NCBI GenBank assembly: GCA_903913865.1
Contig: CAIWMU010000096.1
Span: 1-54,064, forward strand
DNA length: 54,064 bases
Direction: 5' to 3'
From: an uncultured Verrucomicrobia subdivision 3 bacterium
Lineage (GTDB): Bacteria > Verrucomicrobiota > Verrucomicrobiia > Limisphaerales > UBA8199
In this document: positions 16,644 to 24,580 of the stretch, piece by piece
How positions within the stretch are numbered: position 1 is the stretch's first letter
Layout: every line of letters begins with the position of its first letter
Translations under genes and position numbers: made by a program
Notes under the pieces: model-generated
Databases searched by the model: none
What the model saw: the letters and a program-made list of their open reading frames with translations, nothing else
Told to the model about the DNA's origin: nothing

Positions 16644-17921
16644 ATGATCGTCGAATTGGTGAATACCGGAACTGAGCTAATGTTGGGGCGCACTCTCAAC
16701 ACACACCAGCAATGGATCTGCAGGCAGCTGGCTGATGCAGGCAGGGTGGTCAGCCGTCAGGTGGCTGTGCCTGACACAGCGGAAGCCATCCGGCATTCAG
16801 TTCGCGAGTCCCTGAGTCGGGCAGACCTTGTCATCACCACTGGTGGACTGGGACCAACATCAGATGACGTGACCCGGGAGTTCATCGCAGCCATGCTGGG
16901 GCGGCCACTTCGTGAAGATCTCGAGACCTTCGCCCGGATACACCACTATTTTGCGGCACGGCAGCGCGCCGAGCCACCTCATGCGCAAGTTCAGGCAATG
17001 GTGCCTGAGGGGGCCATAGTGCTGCCGAACTCCTGCGGGACAGCCCCGGGACTCGCAATCGAAGTGGATCCAAATCCGTTCCGCCCTGGCGGAGCGAAGT
17101 CATGGCTTGTGATGCTTCCCGGCCCCCCCCGGGAATTACGCCCCATGTTCAGGGAGTCGCTTATCCCGTTGCTGAACCGGGTGATGCCGGTTGACGAGCC
17201 TTTCGTCTGTCGCACACTACGGGCAACCGGGATTGGCGAGTCCCAGTTGGAGCAGGCTGTAGCCCCGGGATTGAAACGTTGCGTCGATGCCGGTCTCGAG
17301 TTGGGCTATTGTGCCAGAATCGGCCAAGTGGATGTGCGATTGGCCGCGAGGGGGAGTGAAGCCGGGACGGTTGTGGCCGAGGCCGACAAGATTGTCAGGT
17401 CCTGCATTGGGACCCACATCTATGGTGAGGGAGAGGAAGAAATTGAAGAGACAATCGTTCGGGTCCTGACTGCCCGCAAGGAGACCCTTGGGCTCGCGGA
17501 GTCCTGCACAGGTGGATGCCTGGCCAACCGCATCACCAACGTGCCGGGAGCCTCACAAGTGCTTCCTGCCGGTTGGGTCACCTACAGCAATGAGGCGAAA
17601 CAGCTATGTCTTGGGGTAAAGTCCGAATCGTTGGACCGCTTCGGCGCCGTAAGTGAGGAAGTGGCACGGGAGATGGCCGAGGGCGCCCGGGTCAAGGCCG
17701 GATCCACCTACGGAATTGGAATTACTGGCATCGCAGGTCCAGGTGGCGGGAGCCCGGAAAAACCGGTCGGAACCGTGTTTGTAGGGGTTGCAGGGCCATT
17801 CCCGACATTAGTCCGACGTTACCTGAACCCGTTTGACCGGGAGACCTTCAAGCAGGTCACATCCCAGCAAGCCATGGACCTGCTCCGACGGGCTCTCCAA
17901 GGGGCAGACACGGCTGGATAA
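16644..17921 (+). CDS. cinA: CinA family protein (nicotinamide-nucleotide amidase type)
   Basis: The protein has both CinA parts. The N-terminal MoaB/MogA-like domain shows VNTGTELMLGRTLNTH, TTGGLGPTSDD and LPGPPREL. The C-terminal amidase domain shows ESCTGGCLANRITNVPGAS near residue 287, then GITGIAGPGGG and KPVGTVFVG. In the family the C-terminal part deamidates nicotinamide mononucleotide in pyridine nucleotide salvage, and the N-terminal part can be an ADP-ribose pyrophosphatase. The length of 425 is normal. The frame is open 33 codons upstream, but MIVELVNTGTEL is the family start. A run of 8 C at 17123-17130 encodes the GPP of the conserved motif and needs no special explanation. A hairpin terminator follows. 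Confidence 0.95.
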   Translation: MIVELVNTGTELMLGRTLNTHQQWICRQLADAGRVVSRQVAVPDTAEAIRHSVRESLSRADLVITTGGLGPTSDDVTREFIAAMLGRPLREDLETFARIHHYFAARQRAEPPHAQVQAMVPEGAIVLPNSCGTAPGLAIEVDPNPFRPGGAKSWLVMLPGPPRELRPMFRESLIPLLNRVMPVDEPFVCRTLRATGIGESQLEQAVAPGLKRCVDAGLELGYCARIGQVDVRLAARGSEAGTVVAEADKIVRSCIGTHIYGEGEEEIEETIVRVLTARKETLGLAESCTGGCLANRITNVPGASQVLPAGWVTYSNEAKQLCLGVKSESLDRFGAVSEEVAREMAEGARVKAGSTYGIGITGIAGPGGGSPEKPVGTVFVGVAGPFPTLVRRYLNPFDRETFKQVTSQQAMDLLRRALQGADTAG

Positions 17922-17932
17922 ACTGGCGCATT

Positions 17933-17973
17933 AAAAAAGCCCGAACGCTTTACGGCGCCGGGCTTTCGAAAAA
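17933..17973. terminator. Bidirectional rho-independent terminator between cinA and the ferredoxin
   Basis: AGCCCG at 17938-17943 pairs with CGGGCT at 17959-17964. A-runs precede the stem and TTTCGAAAAAA follows it, so the hairpin with a U-tract can act in both directions. It separates two convergent genes. Confidence 0.75.
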
Positions 17974-17989
17974 AACTGGCAGGGGAAAC

Positions 17990-18220
17990 TTACTCGCCGT
18001 CGTTGCCGATCGCTTCGACCGGGCAACCTTCCTGAGCTTCCTTGCAACGCGCTTCCTCGTCACCAGTCGGTTGGTTGAAGACGTAGGTGTAACCACCATC
18101 TTCGTTGCGTTTGAAATTGTTGGGAGCGGTTTCACGGCACAAATCGCAGTCGATGCACTGGTTGTCGACGTAATACTTGCCCGGAACGTTTTCTTCGTAT
18201 TTGTTTGCTACATCAGCCAT
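17990..18220 (-). CDS. Small [4Fe-4S] ferredoxin
   Basis: The 76-residue acidic protein has cysteines 22, 25 and 28 (CIDCDLC) and C66 followed by proline (CPVEAI), enough for one [4Fe-4S] cluster; C59 is extra. It resembles the short single-cluster ferredoxins with the NQCIDCDLCRETAP opening. It would carry electrons in the cytoplasm; the partner is unknown. Although it lies downstream of glcF, the 109-base gap contains its own promoter, so it is probably a separate transcript. A ribosome site (AAAGG) lies about 9 bases before the ATG. Confidence 0.93.
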   Translation of the reverse strand: MADVANKYEENVPGKYYVDNQCIDCDLCRETAPNNFKRNEDGGYTYVFNQPTGDEEARCKEAQEGCPVEAIGNDGE

Positions 18221-18244
18221 AAAATATTGCCTTTCGTTGGGTGC

Positions 18245-18273
18245 AATATGAAGGTCCCGGGAAGTTGTGGCAA
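18245..18273 (-). promoter_or_regulatory. Sigma70-type promoter of the ferredoxin gene
   Basis: On the minus strand TTGCCA (18273-18268) and CATATT (18250-18245) are separated by exactly 17 bases. They match the consensus at 5 of 6 and 4 of 6 positions. The -10 box ends about 24 bases before the ferredoxin ATG. Confidence 0.5.
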
Positions 18274-18329
18274 GCCCATTTTGGTGTCGTTTTAAAGACC
18301 GTTTTTGTCCCGGAGGGAATCAAAGGCTG

Positions 18330-19718
18330 TCATCTGCGATAAGCCTCCGCCAGGAGTGTCACCGGGTGCACGACTCTAAGACTCCATCCTTGCTGTCTGG
18401 CCCCGTTCACCAACTGCAGCAGACATCCCGGGTTGCCGGTCGCAACAGTGTCGGCGCCGGTGGAGCGGATATGGGAGAGTTTTCGATCCAGTAGCTGCCC
18501 GGCCATCTCAGGTTGAACAATGTTGTAAACTCCGGCGCTCCCGCAGCACCAACTGCTCTCCGGCAGATCAACGATTTTAAGCCCGGGAATCATCTGCAAA
18601 ATTTTCCGGGGCTGGCTTGTTATCTTTTGGCCATGAGCAAGGTGGCAGGATTCGTGGTAGGTCACCACCCGGGGAGATTCTCCGCTATTTGACTTTTCCC
18701 GTGTAGGCGGTTCGATTCCAATTTGGACAAGCCACTCGTGGATATCCTTCACTTTTTGGTCCCAAAGCCGGGCACGATCCCTATAGGCCGGGTCATTTCC
18801 TAAAAACTTGGAATAGTGCTTCAGATGTGAACCGCAACCGCCTGCGTTGGTAATGATCGCATCAAAATTCTCCGGGGGAAACTGGTCAATCTGTTTGCGG
18901 GCCAGTTTCGCGGCAAGATCCCACTCCCCATTGTGTGCATGAAGCGATCCGCAACAGTGTTGGGAGGGTGGAGTGATCACATCGCACCCGTTGCGGGTGA
19001 GCACTTCGACGGTATCCAAATTGATGTTTGAAAAGATGAGATCCTGGGCGCAACCGGTGAGCATCGCGACGCGGAAGCGCCGAACCCCACGGGCAGGCAA
19101 AACCGGGGCGATGAGGTCATCGCTGAAATCGGGTTGAATGTCGGGGGTGATTGACTCCAGCTCCTGAAGGCGCTTCGGAAAAAGGCGGAGAACCCCGCTC
19201 CAGCGAACCAGGGTCTGAAAGCCAAGTTGCTGATACAGCCTCAGCCCGGCCCCCAACAACTGGAGCCGGGAGTGGTCCATGAACAGCCAACGGATCGCAA
19301 AATAACGGATCAAGTTGCGGCTGGGATTTGCGAGCACTCCGGAGGCTTCCACTTCCGCGCGGGCGTGCTCAAATAGTTCAGCGTAGTTGACGCCTGCAGG
19401 GCAGGCGGTTACGCACGCAAGGCATCCGAGGCAAAAATACATCTCCTCGCCGAATGTCCGGCTCACCTTCAATCGGTCATCCGCGATGGATCTCATCAGC
19501 GAAATCCGCCCCCTCGGGCTGTGGCGCTCGACTTTGGTTGCCGTGTAGGTGGGGCATGTTGCAAGGCAAAGGCCACAGTGCATGCACTGCTGGACAACAG
19601 AGTAATCCAGATTTTTGAGGAAGGAGACACGTCCGGGCGGTTGGTGTGCACGGGAATCCTCGGGTGGTGAAGACGCGTCGCTGTGGTGCCTGGAAGTTGA
19701 TGGGGTGAAACTGTCCAT
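18330..19718 (-). CDS. glcF: Glycolate oxidase iron-sulfur subunit (GlcF-like)
   Basis: The 462 residues start with two ferredoxin motifs: CMHCGLCLATCP (cysteines 45, 48, 51, 55) and CLGCLACVTACP about 50 residues later. Two cysteine-rich CCG domains follow, with QHCCGSLHAHNGEW and SSWCCGSAGVYNI. This is the electron-transfer subunit that accepts electrons from GlcD when glycolate or a related 2-hydroxy acid is oxidised. It follows glcD by 30 bases on the same strand, which supports an operon. No glcE is present in the window, so a two-subunit D/F enzyme is likely; D-lactate dehydrogenase activity cannot be excluded. Confidence 0.93.
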   Translation of the reverse strand: MDSFTPSTSRHHSDASSPPEDSRAHQPPGRVSFLKNLDYSVVQQCMHCGLCLATCPTYTATKVERHSPRGRISLMRSIADDRLKVSRTFGEEMYFCLGCLACVTACPAGVNYAELFEHARAEVEASGVLANPSRNLIRYFAIRWLFMDHSRLQLLGAGLRLYQQLGFQTLVRWSGVLRLFPKRLQELESITPDIQPDFSDDLIAPVLPARGVRRFRVAMLTGCAQDLIFSNINLDTVEVLTRNGCDVITPPSQHCCGSLHAHNGEWDLAAKLARKQIDQFPPENFDAIITNAGGCGSHLKHYSKFLGNDPAYRDRARLWDQKVKDIHEWLVQIGIEPPTREKSNSGESPRVVTYHESCHLAHGQKITSQPRKILQMIPGLKIVDLPESSWCCGSAGVYNIVQPEMAGQLLDRKLSHIRSTGADTVATGNPGCLLQLVNGARQQGWSLRVVHPVTLLAEAYRR

Positions 19719-19748
19719 GTCTCAAAAGGTAAAAGTTTCCGCCTGGGG

Positions 19749-21128
19749 CTAGTCGAACATTTTGCCCGGATTCAGAATTCCCTGTGGATCCAACGCCCGG
19801 CGCAACTCCCGCATCACGCGCATCTGGGCATTTCCAGCAAATTTTGGGAGGAAGGACTTTTTCGAAACTCCGATTCCGTGCTCGCCAGTGATGGTTCCTC
19901 CCAGTCGGATCGCCTCAGTGAAGATCTCCCGGAATGCTTCTTCAATACGGTGCATCTCCGCTGTGTTCCGCTCGTCCGTCAGGAAGGTGGGGTGGAGGTT
20001 CCCATCCCCCATGTGGCCGAATGTGCCAATGCGGAGGTTGTGCTTCGTGGCGACAGAGTTCACAAACCGGATCATGTGGGCCAGTTCAGAGCGTGGGACT
20101 GTCGCATCCTCAAGGATCGTGGTCGGGGCAACCCGTGCCAAAGCGGAGAATGCACTCCGTCTGGCGGTTGCCAGACGGTTCGCCTCCGCATCATCCCGGG
20201 CGACACGCACATCCAGTGCCCCGTTCCTGCGGGCGATCTGCTCCATCTCAAGCGCCTCCTCAGCCACCTGGGCAGGGTGCCCGTCCGTTTCCATCAGAAG
20301 CAGTGCCTCACAGTCCGGCAGTCCGACCTTCGCGAAATCCTCAACGCAGCGAATCGTGGTGCGGTCCAGAAACTCAAGGGTGCAGGGGATGATCTTCGCA
20401 GCGATGATGTCCGAAACGGTTTGTGCCGCCTGATCCATCTGCGCGTATGTGGCGACCATGGTCTTTTTTGCGGCCGGCGGTGGGATTAACTTGAGCAGGA
20501 CTTTGGTTATAACCCCCAGGGTGCCTTCGGATCCTATGAACAGGTCGCGCAGGGAATATCCAGCAACATCCTTCACACACTTGTTCCCCGTCCAGAGTAT
20601 TTCCCCATCCGGCAGGACGACCTCAAGGCCCATCACGTAGCTCCGTGTGATGCCATATTTGAGGCCCCGCAGCCCTCCTGAATTTTCAGACACATTTCCA
20701 CCGATCGTGGATATCTTCATCGAACCGGGGTCAGGCGGATAGAAGAGACCCGCCGCTGCAGCAGCATCAGCAATTTGGAGAGTTGTGGCGCCCGCCTCAG
20801 CCAGAAGGGTCAAATTGGCCCGGTCCACCTCCAGAACCTTGTCCATTTTCGCCAGGCAAAGCACGAGGGCCCCCGGAGAGGGGAGACTGCCACCACTCAA
20901 ACCCGTCCCTGACCCACGTGTTACAACCGGTGTTTTGGTCCGGCCGGCCAGAAGGAGGATTTGGGCCACTTGACTGGCGGTCCGTGCAAAAACGACCGCC
21001 AACGGCATTTGTTGGAGGGCTGCGGTGCCGTCAAAAGAATACGGGATCAAATCTTCCGGTTCCAGGAGAACATCCCCGGGTGAAACTGCGCTCCGCAATC
21101 CCGAAAGCAACTCTGGTGAGCATGTCAT
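19749..21128 (-). CDS. glcD: Glycolate oxidase / FAD-linked 2-hydroxyacid dehydrogenase subunit (GlcD-like)
   Basis: The 459-residue flavoprotein has the FAD_binding_4 motif TRGSGTGLSGGSLPSPGA near residue 90 and SENSGGLRGLKYGIT. The FAD-oxidase C-terminal signature appears as GTFGHMGDGNLHPTF and TGEHGIGVSKK. It oxidises glycolate, or possibly D-lactate, and passes electrons to the adjacent GlcF. The start ATG at 21128 gives the usual family length. It is divergent from the tryptophanase-like gene, sharing a 243-base intergenic region in which I see no convincing operator. Confidence 0.94.
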   Translation of the reverse strand: MTCSPELLSGLRSAVSPGDVLLEPEDLIPYSFDGTAALQQMPLAVVFARTASQVAQILLLAGRTKTPVVTRGSGTGLSGGSLPSPGALVLCLAKMDKVLEVDRANLTLLAEAGATTLQIADAAAAAGLFYPPDPGSMKISTIGGNVSENSGGLRGLKYGITRSYVMGLEVVLPDGEILWTGNKCVKDVAGYSLRDLFIGSEGTLGVITKVLLKLIPPPAAKKTMVATYAQMDQAAQTVSDIIAAKIIPCTLEFLDRTTIRCVEDFAKVGLPDCEALLLMETDGHPAQVAEEALEMEQIARRNGALDVRVARDDAEANRLATARRSAFSALARVAPTTILEDATVPRSELAHMIRFVNSVATKHNLRIGTFGHMGDGNLHPTFLTDERNTAEMHRIEEAFREIFTEAIRLGGTITGEHGIGVSKKSFLPKFAGNAQMRVMRELRRALDPQGILNPGKMFD

Positions 21129-21371
21129 CGGGCCAATGCTTATAACGACGGCAGCTTAAATCAAGCAGGGATTATGAAAATCACGACCAAGCGCCCCCGA
21201 CAAACGAACTTTTTTCATCCTTGAAAAATTGTACTTGCTGGCGCGGCGTTGGAAATTCTAGGATCGCACTAAAGCGGAATTCGTCCCGTGCGGCCATCGA
21301 CAGAGGAGGGTGCGCGTGGTGATGGATCATGCCAAAATAACAAAACATAAACACCCCCTTCATAATAGATT

Positions 21372-22835
21372 ATGGAAAACAACCAAAGCTATAATGTTAA
21401 GTTTTTCAGCGGTGAGGAAATCCCCCTGGAATTGCACAAAGTCAGGATCGTACAAAAGCTGAACCTCATCCCCATTGAAGAGCGTCTTAAGGCGGCGGTG
21501 GAGGGTGGCTTCAACACTTTTTTGCTAACCACCAAGTCCGTTTATCTCGACATGTTGACCGACAGCGGCACCAACGCGATGAGCGACAACCAGCTGGCCA
21601 GCATGATGAGGGCGGATGACGCCTATGCCGGGTCCCAGAGTTACATGCGGCTGGAGGAGGCGATTCAGGAGGTTTTCAACTGCAAATACTTCCTACCGGT
21701 CCACCAAGGCCGTGCCGCTGAGAACATCATCTCCAAGGTCTTCATCAAGCAGGGCGATGTGGTTCCCATGAACTACCACTTCACCACCACCAAGGCGCAC
21801 ATTGAGATAAACGGGGGCTCCATTTTGGAGATTTATACCGACGAGGCGCTGAAGGTTAAAAGTTCCCATCCATTCAAGGGGAATCTGGATATCGGCAAAC
21901 TGAAAGACACGATTTCAAAGTATGGTGCCTCCAGAGTGGCGTATGTCCGTCTTGAGGCTTCCACCAATCTGATTGGCGGTCAACCGTTCTCCATTGCCAA
22001 CATGCGCGAAGTCCGGAAGGTGGCACAGGAGCATGGGATCATGATCGTCCTTGATGCCAGTTTGATCGGCGAGAACGCCTACATGATCAAGCAGCGTGAG
22101 GAGGAGTTCAAGAACAAGTCGATCAAGGAGATCCTCCACGAGATGTTGGGCCTTGTGGATGTCACCTATTTCTCAAGCCGGAAGGTCAGTTCAACACGCG
22201 GTGGCGGCATCTGCACGAACAATATCGCGCTCCACAACCGGATGAAGGATCTGGTGCCTCTCTACGAAGGTTTTTATACCTACGGCGGCATGTCGATCCG
22301 TGAGGTTGAAGCAATGGCTGTCGGTCTCATCGAGACTCTGGATGACACGGTCATCTCCCAATCCCCTGGCTTCATCCGCTACATGGTGAACGATCTGGAC
22401 AGGTTGGGTATTCCGGTGGTGACGCCTGCGGGCGGTCTCGGTGTGCACATCGATGCTGGCGCGTTCCTTTCGCACGTGCCGCAGAGTGAATATCCAGCGG
22501 GCGCGCTGGCCGCCGCGTTCTTCATCGTTTCGGGTGTCCGTGGTATGGAGCGGGGGACGATCTCCAGCGTGCGTGATGCGAATGGAAATGACGTTCTGGC
22601 CGACGTGGAGTTGCTCCGCCTGGCCATGCCTCGGCGTGTGTTTACACTTTCCCAAGTCAAGTATGCCACGGACCGCCTTAACTGGCTCTACCAAAACCGG
22701 GAACTGGTGGGTGGCCTGAAGTTCTACGAGGAACCGCCCGTGCTGCGCTTCTTTGGTGGCAAACTTGAGCCCACGACCCCGTGGCCCGAGAAACTCGTTG
22801 CCAAGTTCCGGGCTGATTTTGGCGACAGCCTCTGA
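21372..22835 (+). CDS. Tryptophanase / tyrosine phenol-lyase family PLP enzyme (divergent)
   Basis: The 487 residues align by eye with TnaA over the whole length: LTDSGTNAMS, MMRADDAYAGSQSY, PVHQGRAAEN, GGQPFSIANMREV and YEGFYTYGGMS. The PLP lysine should be K271 in YFSSRKVSSTRGGG, and D228 (IVLDASLIGENAYMI) matches the aspartate that contacts the pyridine nitrogen. In TnaA and TPL the residue three places after it is arginine 226; here it is leucine 231. The TTQGH of TnaA becomes TTKAH. The enzyme is therefore a beta-eliminating lyase or relative whose substrate may not be tryptophan or tyrosine. A strong terminator follows; the gene is monocistronic. Confidence 0.85.
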   Translation: MENNQSYNVKFFSGEEIPLELHKVRIVQKLNLIPIEERLKAAVEGGFNTFLLTTKSVYLDMLTDSGTNAMSDNQLASMMRADDAYAGSQSYMRLEEAIQEVFNCKYFLPVHQGRAAENIISKVFIKQGDVVPMNYHFTTTKAHIEINGGSILEIYTDEALKVKSSHPFKGNLDIGKLKDTISKYGASRVAYVRLEASTNLIGGQPFSIANMREVRKVAQEHGIMIVLDASLIGENAYMIKQREEEFKNKSIKEILHEMLGLVDVTYFSSRKVSSTRGGGICTNNIALHNRMKDLVPLYEGFYTYGGMSIREVEAMAVGLIETLDDTVISQSPGFIRYMVNDLDRLGIPVVTPAGGLGVHIDAGAFLSHVPQSEYPAGALAAAFFIVSGVRGMERGTISSVRDANGNDVLADVELLRLAMPRRVFTLSQVKYATDRLNWLYQNRELVGGLKFYEEPPVLRFFGGKLEPTTPWPEKLVAKFRADFGDSL

Positions 22836-22850
22836 TCGGACTTTTCCATG

Positions 22851-22893
22851 CAGCCGCCCGCAGGCAACCGCTTGTGGGCGGCTGTTTTGTTTT
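22851..22893 (+). terminator. Rho-independent terminator after the tryptophanase-like gene
   Basis: CAGCCGCCC at 22851-22859 pairs perfectly with GGGCGGCTG at 22876-22884, followed by TTTTGTTTT. It lies 15 bases after the stop codon. Confidence 0.85.
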
Positions 22894-22996
22894 CTCACAG
22901 GGCGACGTTGCCTGGATTCGCGGTTGCATCGCGGAGTTGACCCGCAAGCATGACTCTGCGAAATTTGGCGCGACAAGCAAAATTGTTGTAACAAGT

Positions 22997-24340
22997 ATGA
23001 ATGCCGACACGACAAAAAAATCAGTATTATCCCGCCGTCAGTTCGTCAACTCAACATCCCTCGCCGCCCTCGGTCTGGTCGCAGGAGCGGCGCCGCTCAT
23101 TCGCACCGGGCGCGCTGCGGAAGTCGGGGCCAACGACAAGGTTCGCATTGGCCTGATCGGATGTGGCGGGATGGGGCAGGGGGACCTCACATGCTTTTTT
23201 CTGAATCCGGAGGTCGAGTGCCCCGTTGTCTGTGATGTGGATGACTCCAAGATGCTGAAGGCCGCTTCGATTTGTGAGCAGAACAAGCGGGCCAAGCCGG
23301 AGATGGTGAAGGATTTCCGCCGCATTCTCGAACGAAAGGATATCGATGCTGTTCTCGTGGCCACCCCGGACCACTGGCACGCGATGCCCGCAGTTCTGGC
23401 CTGCCAGGCAGGGAAAGATGTTTACGTAGAGAAGCCCCTTGCCAGAACGATTGACGAAGGACGGGCCATGGTCGAGGCTGCAAGGAAGCACAACCGCATC
23501 GTTCAGATGGGGTCACAGTGGAGGAGTTGCAACCACATTATTGAGGCGGCCGAAATTGTGAAGAGTGGCAAGCTTGGCAAAGTAAGTATCGTGCGTGGTT
23601 GGGCCTATCTGGATTGGCTCCCCTCCATCGGGAAACCGGCCGATTGCCCGCCTCCCGAAGGCGTGGACTACGACATGTGGCTCGGCCCGGCACCGAAAGT
23701 TCCATTCAATCCAAACCGATTCCATTTCAACTTCCGCTGGTTCTGGGATTATGCTGGCGGATTGATGACGGATTGGGGTGTCCACCTGATCAACATGATG
23801 CTGATGGGCATGGGGCAGCAGGCTCCCAAGAGTGTCTTCTCTACGGGTGGAAAGTTTGTTTTCGATGACAATTCAGAAACTCCTGACTCCCAAGTCGCAG
23901 TTTATGAGTTCCCGGATTTCACCCTGATTTGGGAGCACAAAGCCGGGATGAACAACGGACTCCACGGACGTTCGTGGGGAGTCCAGTGGAGCGGCACTGA
24001 AGGCACCATCATCCTGAACGATGGCGGCTATCAGGTCATCACGGAGCCAAAGAAGGCGAACATTGAGTCCGAAAGAAAGCCAGGGAGTGGGGACCCGCGA
24101 CCGGCCCATGTGCGGAATTTTCTGGAGTGCATGAAGACCCGGAAGCCCCCGGTCTTGAATCTTGAGGTGGGGCATCATGTCTCCACAGTTGCGCATCTCG
24201 GAAACATCGCTCTTCGCACCGGACGCAAGATCAACTGGGATGGGGCGCAAGAAAGGGTCTTGGACGATCCGGCGGCAGATCGTATGATCGGCACGGACTA
24301 TCGAGGCCCTTGGAAGCTGCCCTACTTGAAGCGGACATAG
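22997..24340 (+). CDS. Tat-exported Gfo/Idh/MocA family oxidoreductase
   Basis: The 447-residue protein begins with a Tat signal (LSRRQFVNSTSLAALGLVAGAA). The Rossmann dinucleotide motif is GLIGCGGMGQGD, and the family EKP motif appears as YVEKPLARTIDEG. ATPDHWHA and WGVHLINMM are also typical of the planctomycete/verrucomicrobial secreted group. The enzymes use tightly bound NAD(P) to oxidise or isomerise sugars in the periplasm; some make 3-keto sugars used by DUF1080 proteins. The longer frame opens 41 codons upstream through the preceding terminator, so I start at the ATG just before the Tat motif. The substrate is unknown. Confidence 0.93.
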   Translation: MNADTTKKSVLSRRQFVNSTSLAALGLVAGAAPLIRTGRAAEVGANDKVRIGLIGCGGMGQGDLTCFFLNPEVECPVVCDVDDSKMLKAASICEQNKRAKPEMVKDFRRILERKDIDAVLVATPDHWHAMPAVLACQAGKDVYVEKPLARTIDEGRAMVEAARKHNRIVQMGSQWRSCNHIIEAAEIVKSGKLGKVSIVRGWAYLDWLPSIGKPADCPPPEGVDYDMWLGPAPKVPFNPNRFHFNFRWFWDYAGGLMTDWGVHLINMMLMGMGQQAPKSVFSTGGKFVFDDNSETPDSQVAVYEFPDFTLIWEHKAGMNNGLHGRSWGVQWSGTEGTIILNDGGYQVITEPKKANIESERKPGSGDPRPAHVRNFLECMKTRKPPVLNLEVGHHVSTVAHLGNIALRTGRKINWDGAQERVLDDPAADRMIGTDYRGPWKLPYLKRT

Positions 24341-24345
24341 GATCG

Positions 24346-24402
24346 ATGGGGCGGCAAGCCTGTTTGAGTCGAAGGCTGTCACGGTCCGCCCCATTTCCTT
24401 TT
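24346..24402 (+). terminator. Terminator-like hairpin after the oxidoreductase gene
   Basis: ATGGGGCGG at 24346-24354 pairs with CCGCCCCAT at 24386-24394, followed by TTCCTTTT. The 31-base loop is long, so the U-rich tail and the position just after the stop are the main support. Confidence 0.6.
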
Positions 24403-24580
24403 CAGGTTGAGGCTCCGGGATCGTGTCCTGAGATTGAACTCTATCGCCGCCAAGCATTCTCCGGAACTACTGGGCGGGGAGGCATTCCTCCACACCTTTT
24501 TAGGTGAGCGGACGGGGATGGCCCCCCCGCATCCCGGTTCCATGTCCATCGGGCAGGTGGGAGGTTCTCAGTTCTTCCCA

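Noticed and set aside
17123-17130. Run of eight C inside cinA as a phase-variation tract
   Set aside because: The run encodes a conserved GPP motif and the frame continues normally through it.
22191-23015. 274-codon minus-strand frame opposite the tryptophanase-like gene
   Set aside because: It crosses a strong terminator and the start of the next gene, and its translation has shadow-like composition.
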